Of a stretch of DNA of 62,792 nucleotides, positions 24,857-35,203 are shown piece after piece. Position numbers and translations under genes: made by a program. Under the pieces are notes generated by a model that had not been told where the DNA came from, made no database searches, and saw only the letters and a program-made list of their open reading frames with translations. Position 1 is the stretch's first letter. Every line of letters begins with the position of its first letter. Origin of the DNA: an uncultured Pelagibacteraceae bacterium (GTDB lineage Bacteria > Pseudomonadota > Alphaproteobacteria > Pelagibacterales > AG-422-B15); NCBI GenBank assembly GCA_902577765.1, contig CACHAK010000009.1, positions 1-62,792 of the forward strand, given 5' to 3'.

Positions 24857-27392
24857 TACGGTTGTTTTCTATCGCTTCAATTGCTCTTTCGATTATTCTT
24901 GGCTTTATAATTGTCAATGGACTTGAAACAACATCAGGGTCATCTGTCTTCCCGTTCATGTGAAAATCAATAGAAAACATCCCCTCTCCCTCATTACCAA
25001 CCATTATTTGTCCAATAATAGGCAGTTTTTGTATTAATGCATTGACAAGATGCATCGGGCTAATTTCGCCTTTCATGTTTATTTGATCATTAACTCTGTC
25101 AATCTTTCCATCCATGATCAATCCCAAACTGTCACTAACAGCAAAAGCCTCAATTTCGCTAAATTGATCTTTAGTTTCAATATAGTTTAATTCACCGTAC
25201 CCAAATCTAATTCCTCGCTCACCTTCAGCAACACTAACCAATCCTGATATTGAAGGTAGTGATAGAAGTTTTAAGGACGCTGGTGTGTTTATTAGAACAA
25301 AATCTTGAAGATCAATTTTAACATTAGCCTTCAAACTACTTAAATCCCTTATTGAAGTCATTTTTAATTCCCCATCGCTTAAAAGCTTTCTTGCTACATG
25401 TTCGCTATTAACAAAATAAGTAATATCAGATGACTTTATTATATTAATATCATATTCCTCGTTTTTTTCTCTTGTATAATCTAATGTATGACTATTTGAA
25501 TTTGCTCTACTGGTAACTGATAATAAATTACCTCTTTTATCTATACCTGCTATAAAGTTTTCTGCCTTTACATTTCCTGCAAAAATTACTTCATTAGTTT
25601 TTATTTTATAATTTTCTTGAGTTAGATAATAATTTGTTTTCTTTTTATTTATTTCAACTTTATTTTTTGATAAATCAATGATATTGCCAATTATATCAAG
25701 ATTTAAAATTCTTTCTGAGAAATCTCCAGAAAATTCTATATCAACATTTCTTTCATTATTAAGTCTCAAACTTTCTAAATAAATATGATTTGTTTTGGAG
25801 ACATTTACTTTTCCATTAAGATCAATATCACTATCAAATGATTTTATGCGAAATACACTATCGTTTAATGAGTTTGTTTTGCCTTCAAACTTTATTTTTA
25901 ACTTGGTTTTGCTGTCTTTATTAAAATTTATTTGCCTTACAAAAATATTGCTGTTTGTAAGGTCAAGTGTAGCAATTATTTCTGGAAATTCAGTTTCAAA
26001 GTTTTTCAATTCAAGGTAATATTGAACAGATCCATTAATATAGTTTGGCATAGGATTGTCATCAAATATATAATTTGTATTTAGTGAGCCCGATGAAATT
26101 ACATTAAAATTATTAATAGTCTCAATTACATTTGGAGAAAATGGATCTGCATTAAAATTTAATACAATTTCATTATCTTTTTTGAGATTCTTATCTAAAA
26201 ATTCAACAACTCTTGCGGTACTTCTTTGTCTTAATAATAATGATGACTCTAAAAATTTTATTGCTGCATCCTTAGCTATTGACGTGACTAAATTTATATT
26301 TGCTGTTTCAAGGTTTTTATTAAGTTTTACAAAGCTGCCTCTTTTCAACATTATTTTTGAATTTTTGATCTCATTAATACTTATAATGTATTTTTCAATT
26401 TCATTATTAATATCAACATCGTACTTTATTAGATTTCCAAAATTCTTATAAAATGGTTCATTAGGTAATATACTTTCAATTTCATATAGACCAGACATTT
26501 TAACTTTTGAGTTGTTAATAAAATTATTAACTATGCTGTTCTCTTCTTTTAAATCAAAACTTGATTTTAATTTAATCGATTGCCACCCTTTGAAGTTATT
26601 CAATATAAGGAACAAAGGATTATCACTTTTCATTTCTAATAATTTAAGAAATGGCTCACTTTTAGAACTAATATTAAAAGTTGTTTTAACTATACTAGAA
26701 TTACTATCAAATTGAATTAAACTACCTGAATTCAAATAAAAATCTTTTCCAATAAATTTTTTAAAACTAATTGACTTATCCCTGTGTTTGAATTCAGCTA
26801 ATAATTCATAAGATAATTCATCAAATCCAATGAATGTTTTTATTTTTATATCTGAATTGATAATTTGATAAATTGAATTGGATGACGTGTAAAATCTCAT
26901 ATTTTTGAGACTAAATTTATCAATTAAAGTATTTGATTTAAACTCTACTAATTCTGTAGAAATATTAATATTGCTATATTCATCATAATTGGTAGCTAAG
27001 TTTTTTATAGAAATATGAGTGTCATTATTTTTTATATGTGTTTGACTAATTTTAAATTTTATATTTTCATCAATTGAGAATAAAAGGACGTTGATAATAT
27101 CAAAATCAAGTAAAATATTATTTAATCTTATAATTTGATCTTTATTTCTACTTACTACAGCTTCGTCGACATCCAGATAAAAACCTCTATCATAATTTCT
27201 TTTGAGAACAATATTTTTGACATCAATATAATGTGAAAATTGTTTTTTTATGCTATTTTCTATTCTTTCTTCCAGGAAATTGAGTTTTATACCTCCATAT
27301 GAAGATGTAATAGTGAGAGCCAAAAAAGCTATTACCATTAATGCAACAAAAAGAGTGAATATATATAAAAAAACCTTACTAATTTTTGTCAT
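24843..27392 (-). CDS. AsmA/YhdP-like large envelope protein
   Basis: 849 residues from the ATG at 27392 (MTKISKVFLYIFTLFVALM); a TTG four codons upstream would reach further into prfB. An N-terminal signal anchor is followed by a long beta-rich, Asn/Lys/Ser-rich region, then a recognisable AsmA/DUF3971-type C-terminus: SLPSISGLVSVAEGERGIRF, DSLGLIMDGKIDRVNDQINMKG, LVNALIQKLPIIGQIM and GMFSIDFHMNGKTDDPDV. Such proteins are thought to bridge the envelope and move phospholipids to the outer membrane. Overlaps prfB by 14 bp. Confidence 0.85.
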   Translation of the reverse strand: MTKISKVFLYIFTLFVALMVIAFLALTITSSYGGIKLNFLEERIENSIKKQFSHYIDVKNIVLKRNYDRGFYLDVDEAVVSRNKDQIIRLNNILLDFDIINVLLFSIDENIKFKISQTHIKNNDTHISIKNLATNYDEYSNINISTELVEFKSNTLIDKFSLKNMRFYTSSNSIYQIINSDIKIKTFIGFDELSYELLAEFKHRDKSISFKKFIGKDFYLNSGSLIQFDSNSSIVKTTFNISSKSEPFLKLLEMKSDNPLFLILNNFKGWQSIKLKSSFDLKEENSIVNNFINNSKVKMSGLYEIESILPNEPFYKNFGNLIKYDVDINNEIEKYIISINEIKNSKIMLKRGSFVKLNKNLETANINLVTSIAKDAAIKFLESSLLLRQRSTARVVEFLDKNLKKDNEIVLNFNADPFSPNVIETINNFNVISSGSLNTNYIFDDNPMPNYINGSVQYYLELKNFETEFPEIIATLDLTNSNIFVRQINFNKDSKTKLKIKFEGKTNSLNDSVFRIKSFDSDIDLNGKVNVSKTNHIYLESLRLNNERNVDIEFSGDFSERILNLDIIGNIIDLSKNKVEINKKKTNYYLTQENYKIKTNEVIFAGNVKAENFIAGIDKRGNLLSVTSRANSNSHTLDYTREKNEEYDINIIKSSDITYFVNSEHVARKLLSDGELKMTSIRDLSSLKANVKIDLQDFVLINTPASLKLLSLPSISGLVSVAEGERGIRFGYGELNYIETKDQFSEIEAFAVSDSLGLIMDGKIDRVNDQINMKGEISPMHLVNALIQKLPIIGQIMVGNEGEGMFSIDFHMNGKTDDPDVVSSPLTIIKPRIIERAIEAIENNRIIQQ

Positions 27393-28483
27393 TTGTTTGC
27401 TCAATATTCGAAAAAATCAATTTATCAATTTCTCCATCTAAAACTGAATCTGGATCTGAGTCTTCATAGTTACTTCTTAAATCTTTTACCATCCTATATG
27501 GGTGTAATACATAAGATCTAATTTGATTTCCCCATCCGATTTCTGACTTTTTATCCTCTGCAACTTTTTTTTCATCTTCAATTTTTTTTATTTCCATATC
27601 GTACAGTTTTGACTTCAACAAATTAATTGCTGTGGCTTTATTTTTATGTTGAGATCGCTCACTTTGACACTGAACTACTATACCTGTAGGCAAATGAGTA
27701 ATCCTTATAGCACTATCGGTAGTATTTACATGCTGTCCTCCTGCTCCAGATGCTCTAAAAGTATCAATTCTCATTTCTTTATCTAAGAGAATTATTTCAA
27801 CAGCTTCATCAACAAATGGAGATATCCATACAGATGAAAAACTTGTATGTCTTCTTGAATTTGAGTCAAAAGGAGAGATTCTTACTAGGCGATGAATACC
27901 AGACTCTCTTTTTAAATAACCAAACGCATATTTTCCCTCTATAAGAACAGTACAAGATTTTATACCAGCCTCTTCTCCAAAAGTCTCATACATAACTTTA
28001 AACTTAAATTTTTTCTTTTCTGCCCACCTTAAATACATTCTTTGAAGCATTTGTGCCCAATCTTGACTCTCAGTACCGCCCGCGCCAGCATGAATTTCTA
28101 AATAACAACTTTTAGAGTCTGCCTCACCATTAAACTGCATTTGAAACTCAGTAATTTCTAATTCAGATATTATTTTTTTGATACTATCACGACAATCGTC
28201 TTGAGAATTTTGGTCGTTTTCTTCACATGCAAGAGTATAATATTCGTCAACATCATTAATCTTGTTTTCAAATTCTCTTATAAAGTTAAGATTCTTTTCA
28301 AGCTCCTTAATATCAACCATTACATTTTTTGCTTTCTGAATATCGGCCCAAAAGTTTTTTTCTTCACTCAGCGACCGTAATGTAGATAATTGATTTTCTA
28401 TTCTATTGGTGTCAAAGATGGCTCCGTAAAAAATCAAGCTTCTTTTTGGCAAGCGATATTAATGATGTAAAATCAGACTCCAT
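27379..28483 (-). CDS. prfB: Peptide chain release factor 2 (programmed +1 frameshift)
   Basis: Translation starts at the ATG at 28483 (MESDFTSLISLAKKKLDF) and meets an in-frame UGA as codon 24, in the context CTT TGA C. A +1 shift at CTT continues as Leu-Asp-Thr into the long frame ending at 27379, giving about 367 residues, normal for RF2. The GGQ loop (RASGAGGQHVNTTDSAIRI) and the SPF anticodon-like tripeptide (RLVRISPFDSNSRRHTS) are both present. The frame without the shift would lack a proper N-terminus. RF2 ends translation at UGA and UAA and regulates itself. Confidence 0.95.
28411..28417 (-). promoter_or_regulatory. prfB programmed frameshift site
   Basis: CTTTGAC on the minus strand, with the UGA in frame with the prfB start. 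A Shine-Dalgarno-like GGAG lies four bases before CTT, weaker than the AGGGGG of E. coli. When RF2 is scarce the ribosome slips +1 and makes RF2; when it is plentiful it ends at the UGA. Confidence 0.93.
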
Positions 28484-28487
28484 TATT

Positions 28488-30884
28488 TTAATAAATTACA
28501 AATTTGTCGTTTTCCTCGTTTTGAACTTGAATTATTTGAAAGCCCTCAGATCCAATTAACGTTTTTTCATTTGAGGCAAGACTATCACTTTTACTGAATG
28601 CTTCATAGATTGTTTTAGATTTATCTAGATTAGTAGATATTCTGCCTGTTTCGTGATCTATCTTTATTAATTCTATTCCCTTTGGGATTGTAAAAGGCAA
28701 AACAGTATTATTCTTATAATATTCTTCTACAAATTTTTTGAAAATTGGTACTGCTACTGATGACCCTGTTTCTTTTTTTCCCAATGTCTCAGGAATATCA
28801 AATCCAGCATAAACTCCAACAATTAAATCAGACGTAAAACCTATAAACCATGCATCTGTGTTGTTATTTGTAGTACCAGTTTTACCTGCAATTTCTATAC
28901 CATTTATTTTAGTTTTTCTGCCTGTTCCTCTATCTACAGCTCCTTTTAATATTGAAACCATTTGATATGATTTTGCCTCACTAAAAATTTGACTTGAATT
29001 ATCAATCAATATTGGCAAAGGATTACTATCGAGGTAGGGTTCAGCACAATTTTCACATTGTGCAAAGTCCTCGATGTAAATATTTTTTCCCCTTCTATCT
29101 TGAATTCTATCTATTAGACTTGCATTCACTTTTTTACCACCATTTATAAAAGAGGCATAAGCAGTGGTTAATTTAATTAAGGACGTTTCCCCTGCGCCCA
29201 AAGCCATTGAAAGAACAGATGGCATATCGTTCATGACACCAGCTCTTTGCGCAAGTTCAGATATTTTTTCCATACCTAAATATTGTGCAATACGTACAGT
29301 CATTAAATTTCTGGAGTTTTCAATTCCCTTTCGAAGAGTAGTTGGTCCATAAAATTTCTTTCCATAGTTTTCTGGCTTCCATTTACCTAAGTCTCCGCCT
29401 TGATCAATTACGAATGGAGCGTCTAAGATTAAACTGTTTGGTTGCAAACCATTTTCTAATGCAGACATATATACAAAAGGTTTAATTGAAGAGCCTGGTT
29501 GACGCATTGCTTGATATACGCGATTAAAATTACTGTGATTAAAATCAAACCCTCCTGAAAGAGCAAATACTCTACCAGTAAAAGGATCCATTACTACAAT
29601 TCCTCCGTTAATCTTTGGAATTTGTTCTAAATTAAATTTTTTTTCGCTTATTCTAGAAACTAGTATGACATCATTTATATTTAAAACTTCACTTGCATTG
29701 CTTATAACTGGCCCAAGATATCCTTTGCCTAAGCTCTTGCGAGCCCACTTGTAATTATCTAGATATCCATCAACTAATTGTCCATCAATCAATACTTCTA
29801 ATTCTATCTTGCCACTTTGTTCATGAATCTTTAATACCCTTGCTGTATTAAAATAATCATATTTCTTTCTATTTAAATAATTTAGGTGCCAATCTGAGTT
29901 TGAATTATTTTCAATTACTCCTCTATATCCATGTCTTTTGTCGTATTCTAGTAGACCTGTTTTAAGAGCATTGTCTGCTATCATTTGCATTTCAGTGTTT
30001 AGAGAAGATCTGACAGACAAACCACCATTATAAAGGTAATCTTCGCCAAATATAGACAATATCTGTTTTCTGATTTCTTCTAGATAATAATCAGATGCGA
30101 ATATTAAATTATTTTTATTTAAATAGGTTGTTATTGGCATCTCTTGATATTTACTCAGCTCAAATTCATTTATATATCCATTGCTAAACATTCTACTCAA
30201 TACCCAATTTCTTCTTTCTAAAGCTAAATTATAATTTTTTTCTGGATTATATCTGCTTGGAGCTTTTGGTAATGAGGCTAAAAAAGAAGCCTCGGGTAAA
30301 CTAAGTTCGTTCAGTGATTTTTTAAAATATCTATTTGATGCCGCGGCAATACCATAGGAACCAGCACCTAAATATATTTGGTTAAGGTACAGTTCTAAGA
30401 TTCTATCCTTAGATAGAGCTCTCTCAATCTTTATAGCCAATAACGCTTCTTTAATTTTACGAGATAAAGTAAGTTCATCTGTTAATAGAAAGTTTTTAGC
30501 AACTTGCTGAGTAATTGTAGAAGCTCCTTCTGGCCTTCTATTAGAAATAAAATTAGAAATATTCTTTATTGAAGCCCTCAAAATACCTAAAGGATCGACC
30601 CCATAGTGTCGGTAAAAATTCTTATCTTCAGCAGAGATGAAGGCATTTTTGATGTCTTTAGGGATGTCCTCAATAGGAATAAATATTCTATATTCTCGTG
30701 AGTACTCTTTGACTAAGTCTCCATTTGACGCGTGCACTCTAGTCATAACATTTGGTTTATATTTTTGTAAACTTGTCTCGTCAGGAAGTTGAAATAAGAA
30801 GAATAGAATAATAGAGATAATTATAAAAAAACTTGAAAAAAAAGAGATCAATAAATACTTAATTATAGTTGTTTTATAAATCAT
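28488..30884 (-). CDS. mrcA: Class A penicillin-binding protein 1A
   Basis: 798 residues. N-terminal cytoplasmic tail and signal anchor, then the glycosyltransferase domain with SAEDKNFYRHYGVDPLGI and GASTITQQVAKNFLLTDE, an OB-like insert, and the transpeptidase domain with QPGSSIKPFVY (SxxK serine), ENSRNLM (SxN) and KTGTTNN (KTG). It polymerises and cross-links peptidoglycan in the periplasm. The gene is 5 bp upstream of prfB in the same direction. The C-terminal tail is acidic and Asn-rich. Confidence 0.95.
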   Translation of the reverse strand: MIYKTTIIKYLLISFFSSFFIIISIILFFLFQLPDETSLQKYKPNVMTRVHASNGDLVKEYSREYRIFIPIEDIPKDIKNAFISAEDKNFYRHYGVDPLGILRASIKNISNFISNRRPEGASTITQQVAKNFLLTDELTLSRKIKEALLAIKIERALSKDRILELYLNQIYLGAGSYGIAAASNRYFKKSLNELSLPEASFLASLPKAPSRYNPEKNYNLALERRNWVLSRMFSNGYINEFELSKYQEMPITTYLNKNNLIFASDYYLEEIRKQILSIFGEDYLYNGGLSVRSSLNTEMQMIADNALKTGLLEYDKRHGYRGVIENNSNSDWHLNYLNRKKYDYFNTARVLKIHEQSGKIELEVLIDGQLVDGYLDNYKWARKSLGKGYLGPVISNASEVLNINDVILVSRISEKKFNLEQIPKINGGIVVMDPFTGRVFALSGGFDFNHSNFNRVYQAMRQPGSSIKPFVYMSALENGLQPNSLILDAPFVIDQGGDLGKWKPENYGKKFYGPTTLRKGIENSRNLMTVRIAQYLGMEKISELAQRAGVMNDMPSVLSMALGAGETSLIKLTTAYASFINGGKKVNASLIDRIQDRRGKNIYIEDFAQCENCAEPYLDSNPLPILIDNSSQIFSEAKSYQMVSILKGAVDRGTGRKTKINGIEIAGKTGTTNNNTDAWFIGFTSDLIVGVYAGFDIPETLGKKETGSSVAVPIFKKFVEEYYKNNTVLPFTIPKGIELIKIDHETGRISTNLDKSKTIYEAFSKSDSLASNEKTLIGSEGFQIIQVQNEENDKFVIY

Positions 30885-31104
30885 ATTTTTTCAATTAATA
30901 TTTTCAAAATATGGCATCTATTTGACTATATTTCTTATATTTTTTAATTTAACACTGATATTTGATGATTAATTTATTGCATTTTATCAATACAAATTAT
31001 AACAGTATATTCATATAGTTACATGTTTATATTCATATGAAAATAATCACACATAAATATTCTTTACCGCATAGATCGGTACACATACTGAAAGGTTTTC
31101 TTAA
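30885..31104. other. Divergent intergenic region upstream of mrcA and rne
   Basis: A 220-bp AT-rich gap with no protein frame I would accept. It holds an 11-bp direct repeat (TATATTCATAT at 31006-31016 and 31028-31038, exactly 22 bp apart). Part of it will be the RNase E 5' leader, which in other bacteria is an autoregulatory target. Confidence 0.5.
31006..31038. repeat. 11-bp direct repeat spaced by two helical turns
   Basis: TATATTCATAT occurs twice, with start positions 22 bp apart, in the gap before rne. Two copies on the same face of the helix could bind a regulator cooperatively. The low complexity of the region makes chance possible. Confidence 0.4.
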
Positions 31105-32943
31105 ATGTCGACAAAAATACTTATTGATGGCTCGAGAGAGGGTCAAACTCAATTTGCTCTTTTATCTGAAAATGGGCTTGAAGATTTTGAATTTGAGTCA
31201 ATTTCAAAAAAAAATCTAAAAGGAAATATTTATCTTGGTAAAGTCTCAAGAATTGAAGCCTCATTACAGGCCGCCTTTGTTGAAATTGGTTCTGAAAAAA
31301 ATGGCTTCCTAGCTTTTGGAGAAATACATCCAAATTACTTTCAAATACCTGTTGCGGACCGTGAGGCCTTAATAAAGGCTGAAGCTGAAATTGAAGAGTC
31401 TCATTCAAACTTTCAAGACAATAAAAACGAAGAAAAAGAAAATGAAACTGAGATAGAAATTAATAATACTCAGAATGATGATTCTGAAAAATTGGATATA
31501 TTGAATGAACAGTCAAATCTACCTCCTACAAATAACAAAAGAAAAATAAGCGCTAATTTAAAAAGAAAACTTTATAGATCTTACAAAATTCAAGAAGTAA
31601 TCAAAACTGGGCAATTGATTTTAGTTCAAGTTGAGAAGGAAGAGAGAGGCAATAAAGGAGCAGCACTTACATCATATATATCACTAGCTGGAAAATATTC
31701 TGTTCTAATGCCAAACTCAACAAAAACAAAAGGGATATCAAGAAAAATTTCAACATCGGATGATAGGATCAAATTAAAAAAGATAATTGATGATTTGAAA
31801 GTACCAATGGAGATGGGCCTCATTGTAAGAACAGCTGGTCTAAATAAAACAAAAAATGAAATTAAAAAAGATTATACAACTCTCAAAAAACTATGGGTTG
31901 ATATTGTTAACGAGACAAAAAAGGCTATTGCGCCAGCTTTAATATACGAAGAAGGAAACCTCTTAAGGAGAATAGTTAGAGACGTTTATTCAAAAGATAT
32001 GAAAGATGTTATAGTTCAAGGGAAAGACTCTTACAAAGAAACAAAAAAATATATGTCCCAAGTACTGCCATCTTGTTCAAAATTTGTGAAAGAATATAAA
32101 AACAAGGAGCCATTATTTTCAAAATACAAAATTGAAAAAGACATTTTGAAAATGTTTGAACCTGAAGTCAAGCTTAGGTCAGGTGGTTATTTAGTTATCA
32201 ATCCTACAGAAGCTTTGGTTGCCATTGATGTAAACTCAGGAGGTGCAACAAAAGAAAGAAATATTGAGAAAACTGCTCTCAAAACTAATCTTGAAGCAGC
32301 TGAAGAAATTGCGAAACAAATAAAAATAAGAGATCTATCGGGTTTAATAGTTATCGATTTTATTGATATGTATGAGATGCGAAATAACAGGCAGGTAGAA
32401 CGTAAAATGAAAGAACTACTTAAAAAAGATAGGGCCAGAATACAAGTTTCAAGAATAAGCCAATTTGGACTACTTGAAATGTCAAGGCAAAGATTAAGAC
32501 AAAGCTTTATTGAATGGAAAACAGAATTAAGCAATGAGTCTATTGCCCAAAGAGTACTATATAAAATAAAAGAAAAAATTAATAACGGTAAGTTTAAAAA
32601 AATTGAAATTAAATTAAGTTCATTTGTAAGTAGGTTTATGCTTGATAATCATCAAAGTGAAATAGATGAAATTGAAAACTCAACAAAGGTAAAACTAATA
32701 ATTGTATCAGATGAAACTCTTGAGAATAACGATATTAATTTTGAGGAATTAAAAACAAATGAAAGAATTAAAAAGAAAAGAATTATAAAAGATACTAAAA
32801 ATAAGAGAGTTAAATCTCTAAATAAAAAGCCAAAAGTAAGATCTGAAAAATCAAAATTAAATAAATCAAAAAATGAACCTGTCAGTAAAATTACGTCTTT
32901 AAAAGAGATAAAAAATAAAAAAACTGGCTGGTGGCAAAAATGA
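31105..32943 (+). CDS. rne: Ribonuclease E/G
   Basis: 612 residues, shorter than gammaproteobacterial RNase E. The S1 domain starts at about residue 36 (GNIYLGKVSRIEASLQAAFVEIG) but is split by a Glu/Asn-rich insert at about 90-150, as in alphaproteobacterial RNase E. The DNase I-like catalytic core is clear in GGYLVINPTEALVAIDVNSG and GLIVIDFIDM, with the metal-binding aspartates. The zinc-link CPxCxGxG motif is absent. A short Lys-rich tail replaces the degradosome scaffold. It cleaves mRNA and rRNA precursors. Confidence 0.93.
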   Translation: MSTKILIDGSREGQTQFALLSENGLEDFEFESISKKNLKGNIYLGKVSRIEASLQAAFVEIGSEKNGFLAFGEIHPNYFQIPVADREALIKAEAEIEESHSNFQDNKNEEKENETEIEINNTQNDDSEKLDILNEQSNLPPTNNKRKISANLKRKLYRSYKIQEVIKTGQLILVQVEKEERGNKGAALTSYISLAGKYSVLMPNSTKTKGISRKISTSDDRIKLKKIIDDLKVPMEMGLIVRTAGLNKTKNEIKKDYTTLKKLWVDIVNETKKAIAPALIYEEGNLLRRIVRDVYSKDMKDVIVQGKDSYKETKKYMSQVLPSCSKFVKEYKNKEPLFSKYKIEKDILKMFEPEVKLRSGGYLVINPTEALVAIDVNSGGATKERNIEKTALKTNLEAAEEIAKQIKIRDLSGLIVIDFIDMYEMRNNRQVERKMKELLKKDRARIQVSRISQFGLLEMSRQRLRQSFIEWKTELSNESIAQRVLYKIKEKINNGKFKKIEIKLSSFVSRFMLDNHQSEIDEIENSTKVKLIIVSDETLENNDINFEELKTNERIKKKRIIKDTKNKRVKSLNKKPKVRSEKSKLNKSKNEPVSKITSLKEIKNKKTGWWQK

Positions 32944-34283
32944 TTTTTAAAAAAATTTTTTTATCTCTCATTCATACAATATTTTTTTTAAATTTATCAC
33001 ATCAAGTGAATGCACTTGAAATTATACGCGATATTGAGTTAGAAAATTTCACAGATGACATAATTATAAAATTATTGGATTCGAAAAGTGAACAATTAAA
33101 TGACATTGAGATCTACTTTATTAAAAGCAATGAAGTGAATGCCTTTGTAACTGGTGGTAAAAATATTTTTATTAATACTGAATTAATTATTGAAGCTGAC
33201 GACTATAGAGAATATGCAGCTGTCTTAGCTCATGAACTGGCTCACATTAAAGGAGGCCATATTTTTAATACCTCAATTGAAATTGACAACCTCTCCAATA
33301 AAGCGTTACCCATATATTTGCTTGGAATAATTAGTGTAATAATGGGAGCGGCTGATGCGGGTATGGCAGGTGTAATGGTTGGTCAGGCAAGTGTTGCCGA
33401 TGGTTTTACTGCGTATTCAAGAACTCAGGAAGCCTCTGCAGATCAGGCGGCAGTAAAATTATTATGTGAAAATGGGATCGACGCTTCTTTTTTAATTTCA
33501 TTTTTAGATAAAATAGAAAACTTTGATTATAAAAATATTGGGAAAAATAGAAATTACAGATCAACACATCCTTTAGTTGAAAATAGAAAAAAATGGATTA
33601 ACAATTCGATAAAGTATTATAATGAATGTGATTACGCAGAAAACAAACTACTAATTGATAGATTTGAACTTTTAAAGGCAAAAATTCACGGTTTTACTCA
33701 TTCTTATAACGAAACAAGTGCAGTATATAATTCTAATTTAGATAAAGACCTATATGCAACTGCAGTTTCAAATTACTTTCAAGGAAATCATGATCAATCA
33801 ATCAACAATCTTAAATTATTGATTAAGAGGAGCCCTCAAAATCCATACTATAAAGAATTACTAGGCGAGATATATTTCGCAAATAGCGATTATAAAAAAG
33901 CTACTGACTTGCAGAAACAAGCAATTGCTCAAGCTGAGGAAATTAACGATTTATACCTAATGATTTTAGGAAACTATCTTCTTTCTTATGAAGATTTAGA
34001 TAAATCGGAAGAAAGTATAAAGTTTTTGAAAAAATCTATTCAATTAAATCCTTATAATGCTCATTCATGGTATTTGTTAGCAAGGGCTCATGCGGATATA
34101 GGCCAAATACCGCTAGCAAATTATGCTACAGCTGAAAGGTATTTTTTGTTGGGTGAAAAAAAGTTATCCTATGATTTTGCCATAAAAGCACTTAAAAACA
34201 TTGAAGAATACACTCCTGAGTGGTATCGATCCTATGATCTAATTGAAATTTTAAAGAAAGATATTTCAATTAATAAAGAATAA
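32940..34283 (+). CDS. M48 family metalloprotease with TPR repeats (BepA-like)
   Basis: 447 residues from the ATG at 32940, which overlaps the rne stop as ATGA. A signal peptide (MIFKKIFLSLIHTIFFLNLS) exports it. Zinc site HELAHIKGGH with the third ligand in QEASADQAAVKLL. The C-terminal half carries TPR units (KDLYATAVSNYFQGNHDQSI; NPYYKELLGEIYFANSDYKK; NPYNAHSWYLLARAHADIGQ). BepA/YfgC of E. coli has this plan and watches over outer membrane protein and LptD assembly; lptD lies elsewhere in this window. Confidence 0.88.
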   Translation: MIFKKIFLSLIHTIFFLNLSHQVNALEIIRDIELENFTDDIIIKLLDSKSEQLNDIEIYFIKSNEVNAFVTGGKNIFINTELIIEADDYREYAAVLAHELAHIKGGHIFNTSIEIDNLSNKALPIYLLGIISVIMGAADAGMAGVMVGQASVADGFTAYSRTQEASADQAAVKLLCENGIDASFLISFLDKIENFDYKNIGKNRNYRSTHPLVENRKKWINNSIKYYNECDYAENKLLIDRFELLKAKIHGFTHSYNETSAVYNSNLDKDLYATAVSNYFQGNHDQSINNLKLLIKRSPQNPYYKELLGEIYFANSDYKKATDLQKQAIAQAEEINDLYLMILGNYLLSYEDLDKSEESIKFLKKSIQLNPYNAHSWYLLARAHADIGQIPLANYATAERYFLLGEKKLSYDFAIKALKNIEEYTPEWYRSYDLIEILKKDISINKE

Positions 34284-34300
34284 TCAATATAATATAACCT

Positions 34301-34744
34301 ATGACACAAAAAAAAATACAATGCATTGATGGGCCAAATCTTAATTTATTGGGAGATAGAGAGCCAGATGTTTATGGCACTATGACACTTGAAGAAATTC
34401 ATCTTCAAATGACAAATCATTGTATTCAAAATAATTTAGATATTAAAATAGATTTTTTTCAATCAAATACTGAAGGTGAAATTGTCGATTGTATTCAAAA
34501 AACTAAAAATAAGTATCATGGAATTATAATTAATGCTGGTGCGCTATCACATACATCAGTAGCAATCTTAGATGCCTTGCTTGCTGTTCATATACCAAAA
34601 ATTGAAGTACATTTATCAAACTTATTTACTAGGGAGGAATTTAGGCACCACTCTTACATAAGTAGAGGTGTAAATGGCATAATATGTGGTTTTGGTCCGA
34701 ATAGTTATCTGCTAGCAGTTGATGGAATTATGAAATTGATATAG
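34301..34744 (+). CDS. aroQ: Type II 3-dehydroquinate dehydratase
   Basis: 147 residues of the dodecameric type II enzyme of the shikimate pathway: DGPNLNLLGDREPDVYG at the start with the catalytic Tyr, QSNTEGEIVDCI, GIIINAGALSHTSVAILDAL, and EVHLSNLFTREEFRHHSYIS with the catalytic His. Length is standard. First gene of aroQ-accB-accC, a conserved alphaproteobacterial trio. Confidence 0.96.
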   Translation: MTQKKIQCIDGPNLNLLGDREPDVYGTMTLEEIHLQMTNHCIQNNLDIKIDFFQSNTEGEIVDCIQKTKNKYHGIIINAGALSHTSVAILDALLAVHIPKIEVHLSNLFTREEFRHHSYISRGVNGIICGFGPNSYLLAVDGIMKLI

Positions 34745-34756
34745 AAGAGGATTGAA

Positions 34757-35203
34757 ATGAGTAACAAATCAAAAAAAGCGATTGACCGTAAACCAATAGA
34801 AGACTTAGCACAAATTTTAAATGACCTAAATTTGAGTAGCATATCTTACACTGATGGAGATTTTTCAATATCAGTTTCAAAAGGCACTACTGAATATCCA
34901 GTACAAGTATCGGCACCTAACGAAACAAAAGACATTGAAGATAAATCAGAGCCAAATCTAAAAGATGATCCTCGTGCAATTAAATCTCCAATGGTGGGAA
35001 CAGTTTATCTTCAACCTGAACCTGGGGCTAATAAGTTTGTTAAAATTGGGGATCAAGTGAAATCAGGTCAAACACTTTTAATAATCGAAGCTATGAAAAC
35101 TATGAATCCAATTGATTCAAATCTACAGGGGAAAGTTATTAAAATTCTTGTCGAAAACGAACAAGCGGTTGAATTTGGTCAACCATTAATGCTTATAGGA
35201 TAA
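34757..35203 (+). CDS. accB: Acetyl-CoA carboxylase biotin carboxyl carrier protein
   Basis: 148 residues. The biotinylation lysine is in IIEAMKTMNPI, within a standard C-terminal biotinyl domain starting at AIKSPMVGTVYLQPEP. The linker is Asp/Glu/Lys-rich rather than Pro/Ala-rich. It carries the carboxyl group between AccC and AccA/AccD. A Shine-Dalgarno-like GAGG precedes the ATG by 7 bp. Confidence 0.96.
   Translation: MSNKSKKAIDRKPIEDLAQILNDLNLSSISYTDGDFSISVSKGTTEYPVQVSAPNETKDIEDKSEPNLKDDPRAIKSPMVGTVYLQPEPGANKFVKIGDQVKSGQTLLIIEAMKTMNPIDSNLQGKVIKILVENEQAVEFGQPLMLIG

Noticed and set aside
27393..27404. TTG start for the AsmA-like protein
   Set aside because: An ATG four codons later gives a normal signal anchor with less overlap with prfB.
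31037..31219. Plus-strand frame beginning before rne
   Set aside because: It runs into the rne coding region in another frame and has no ribosome site.
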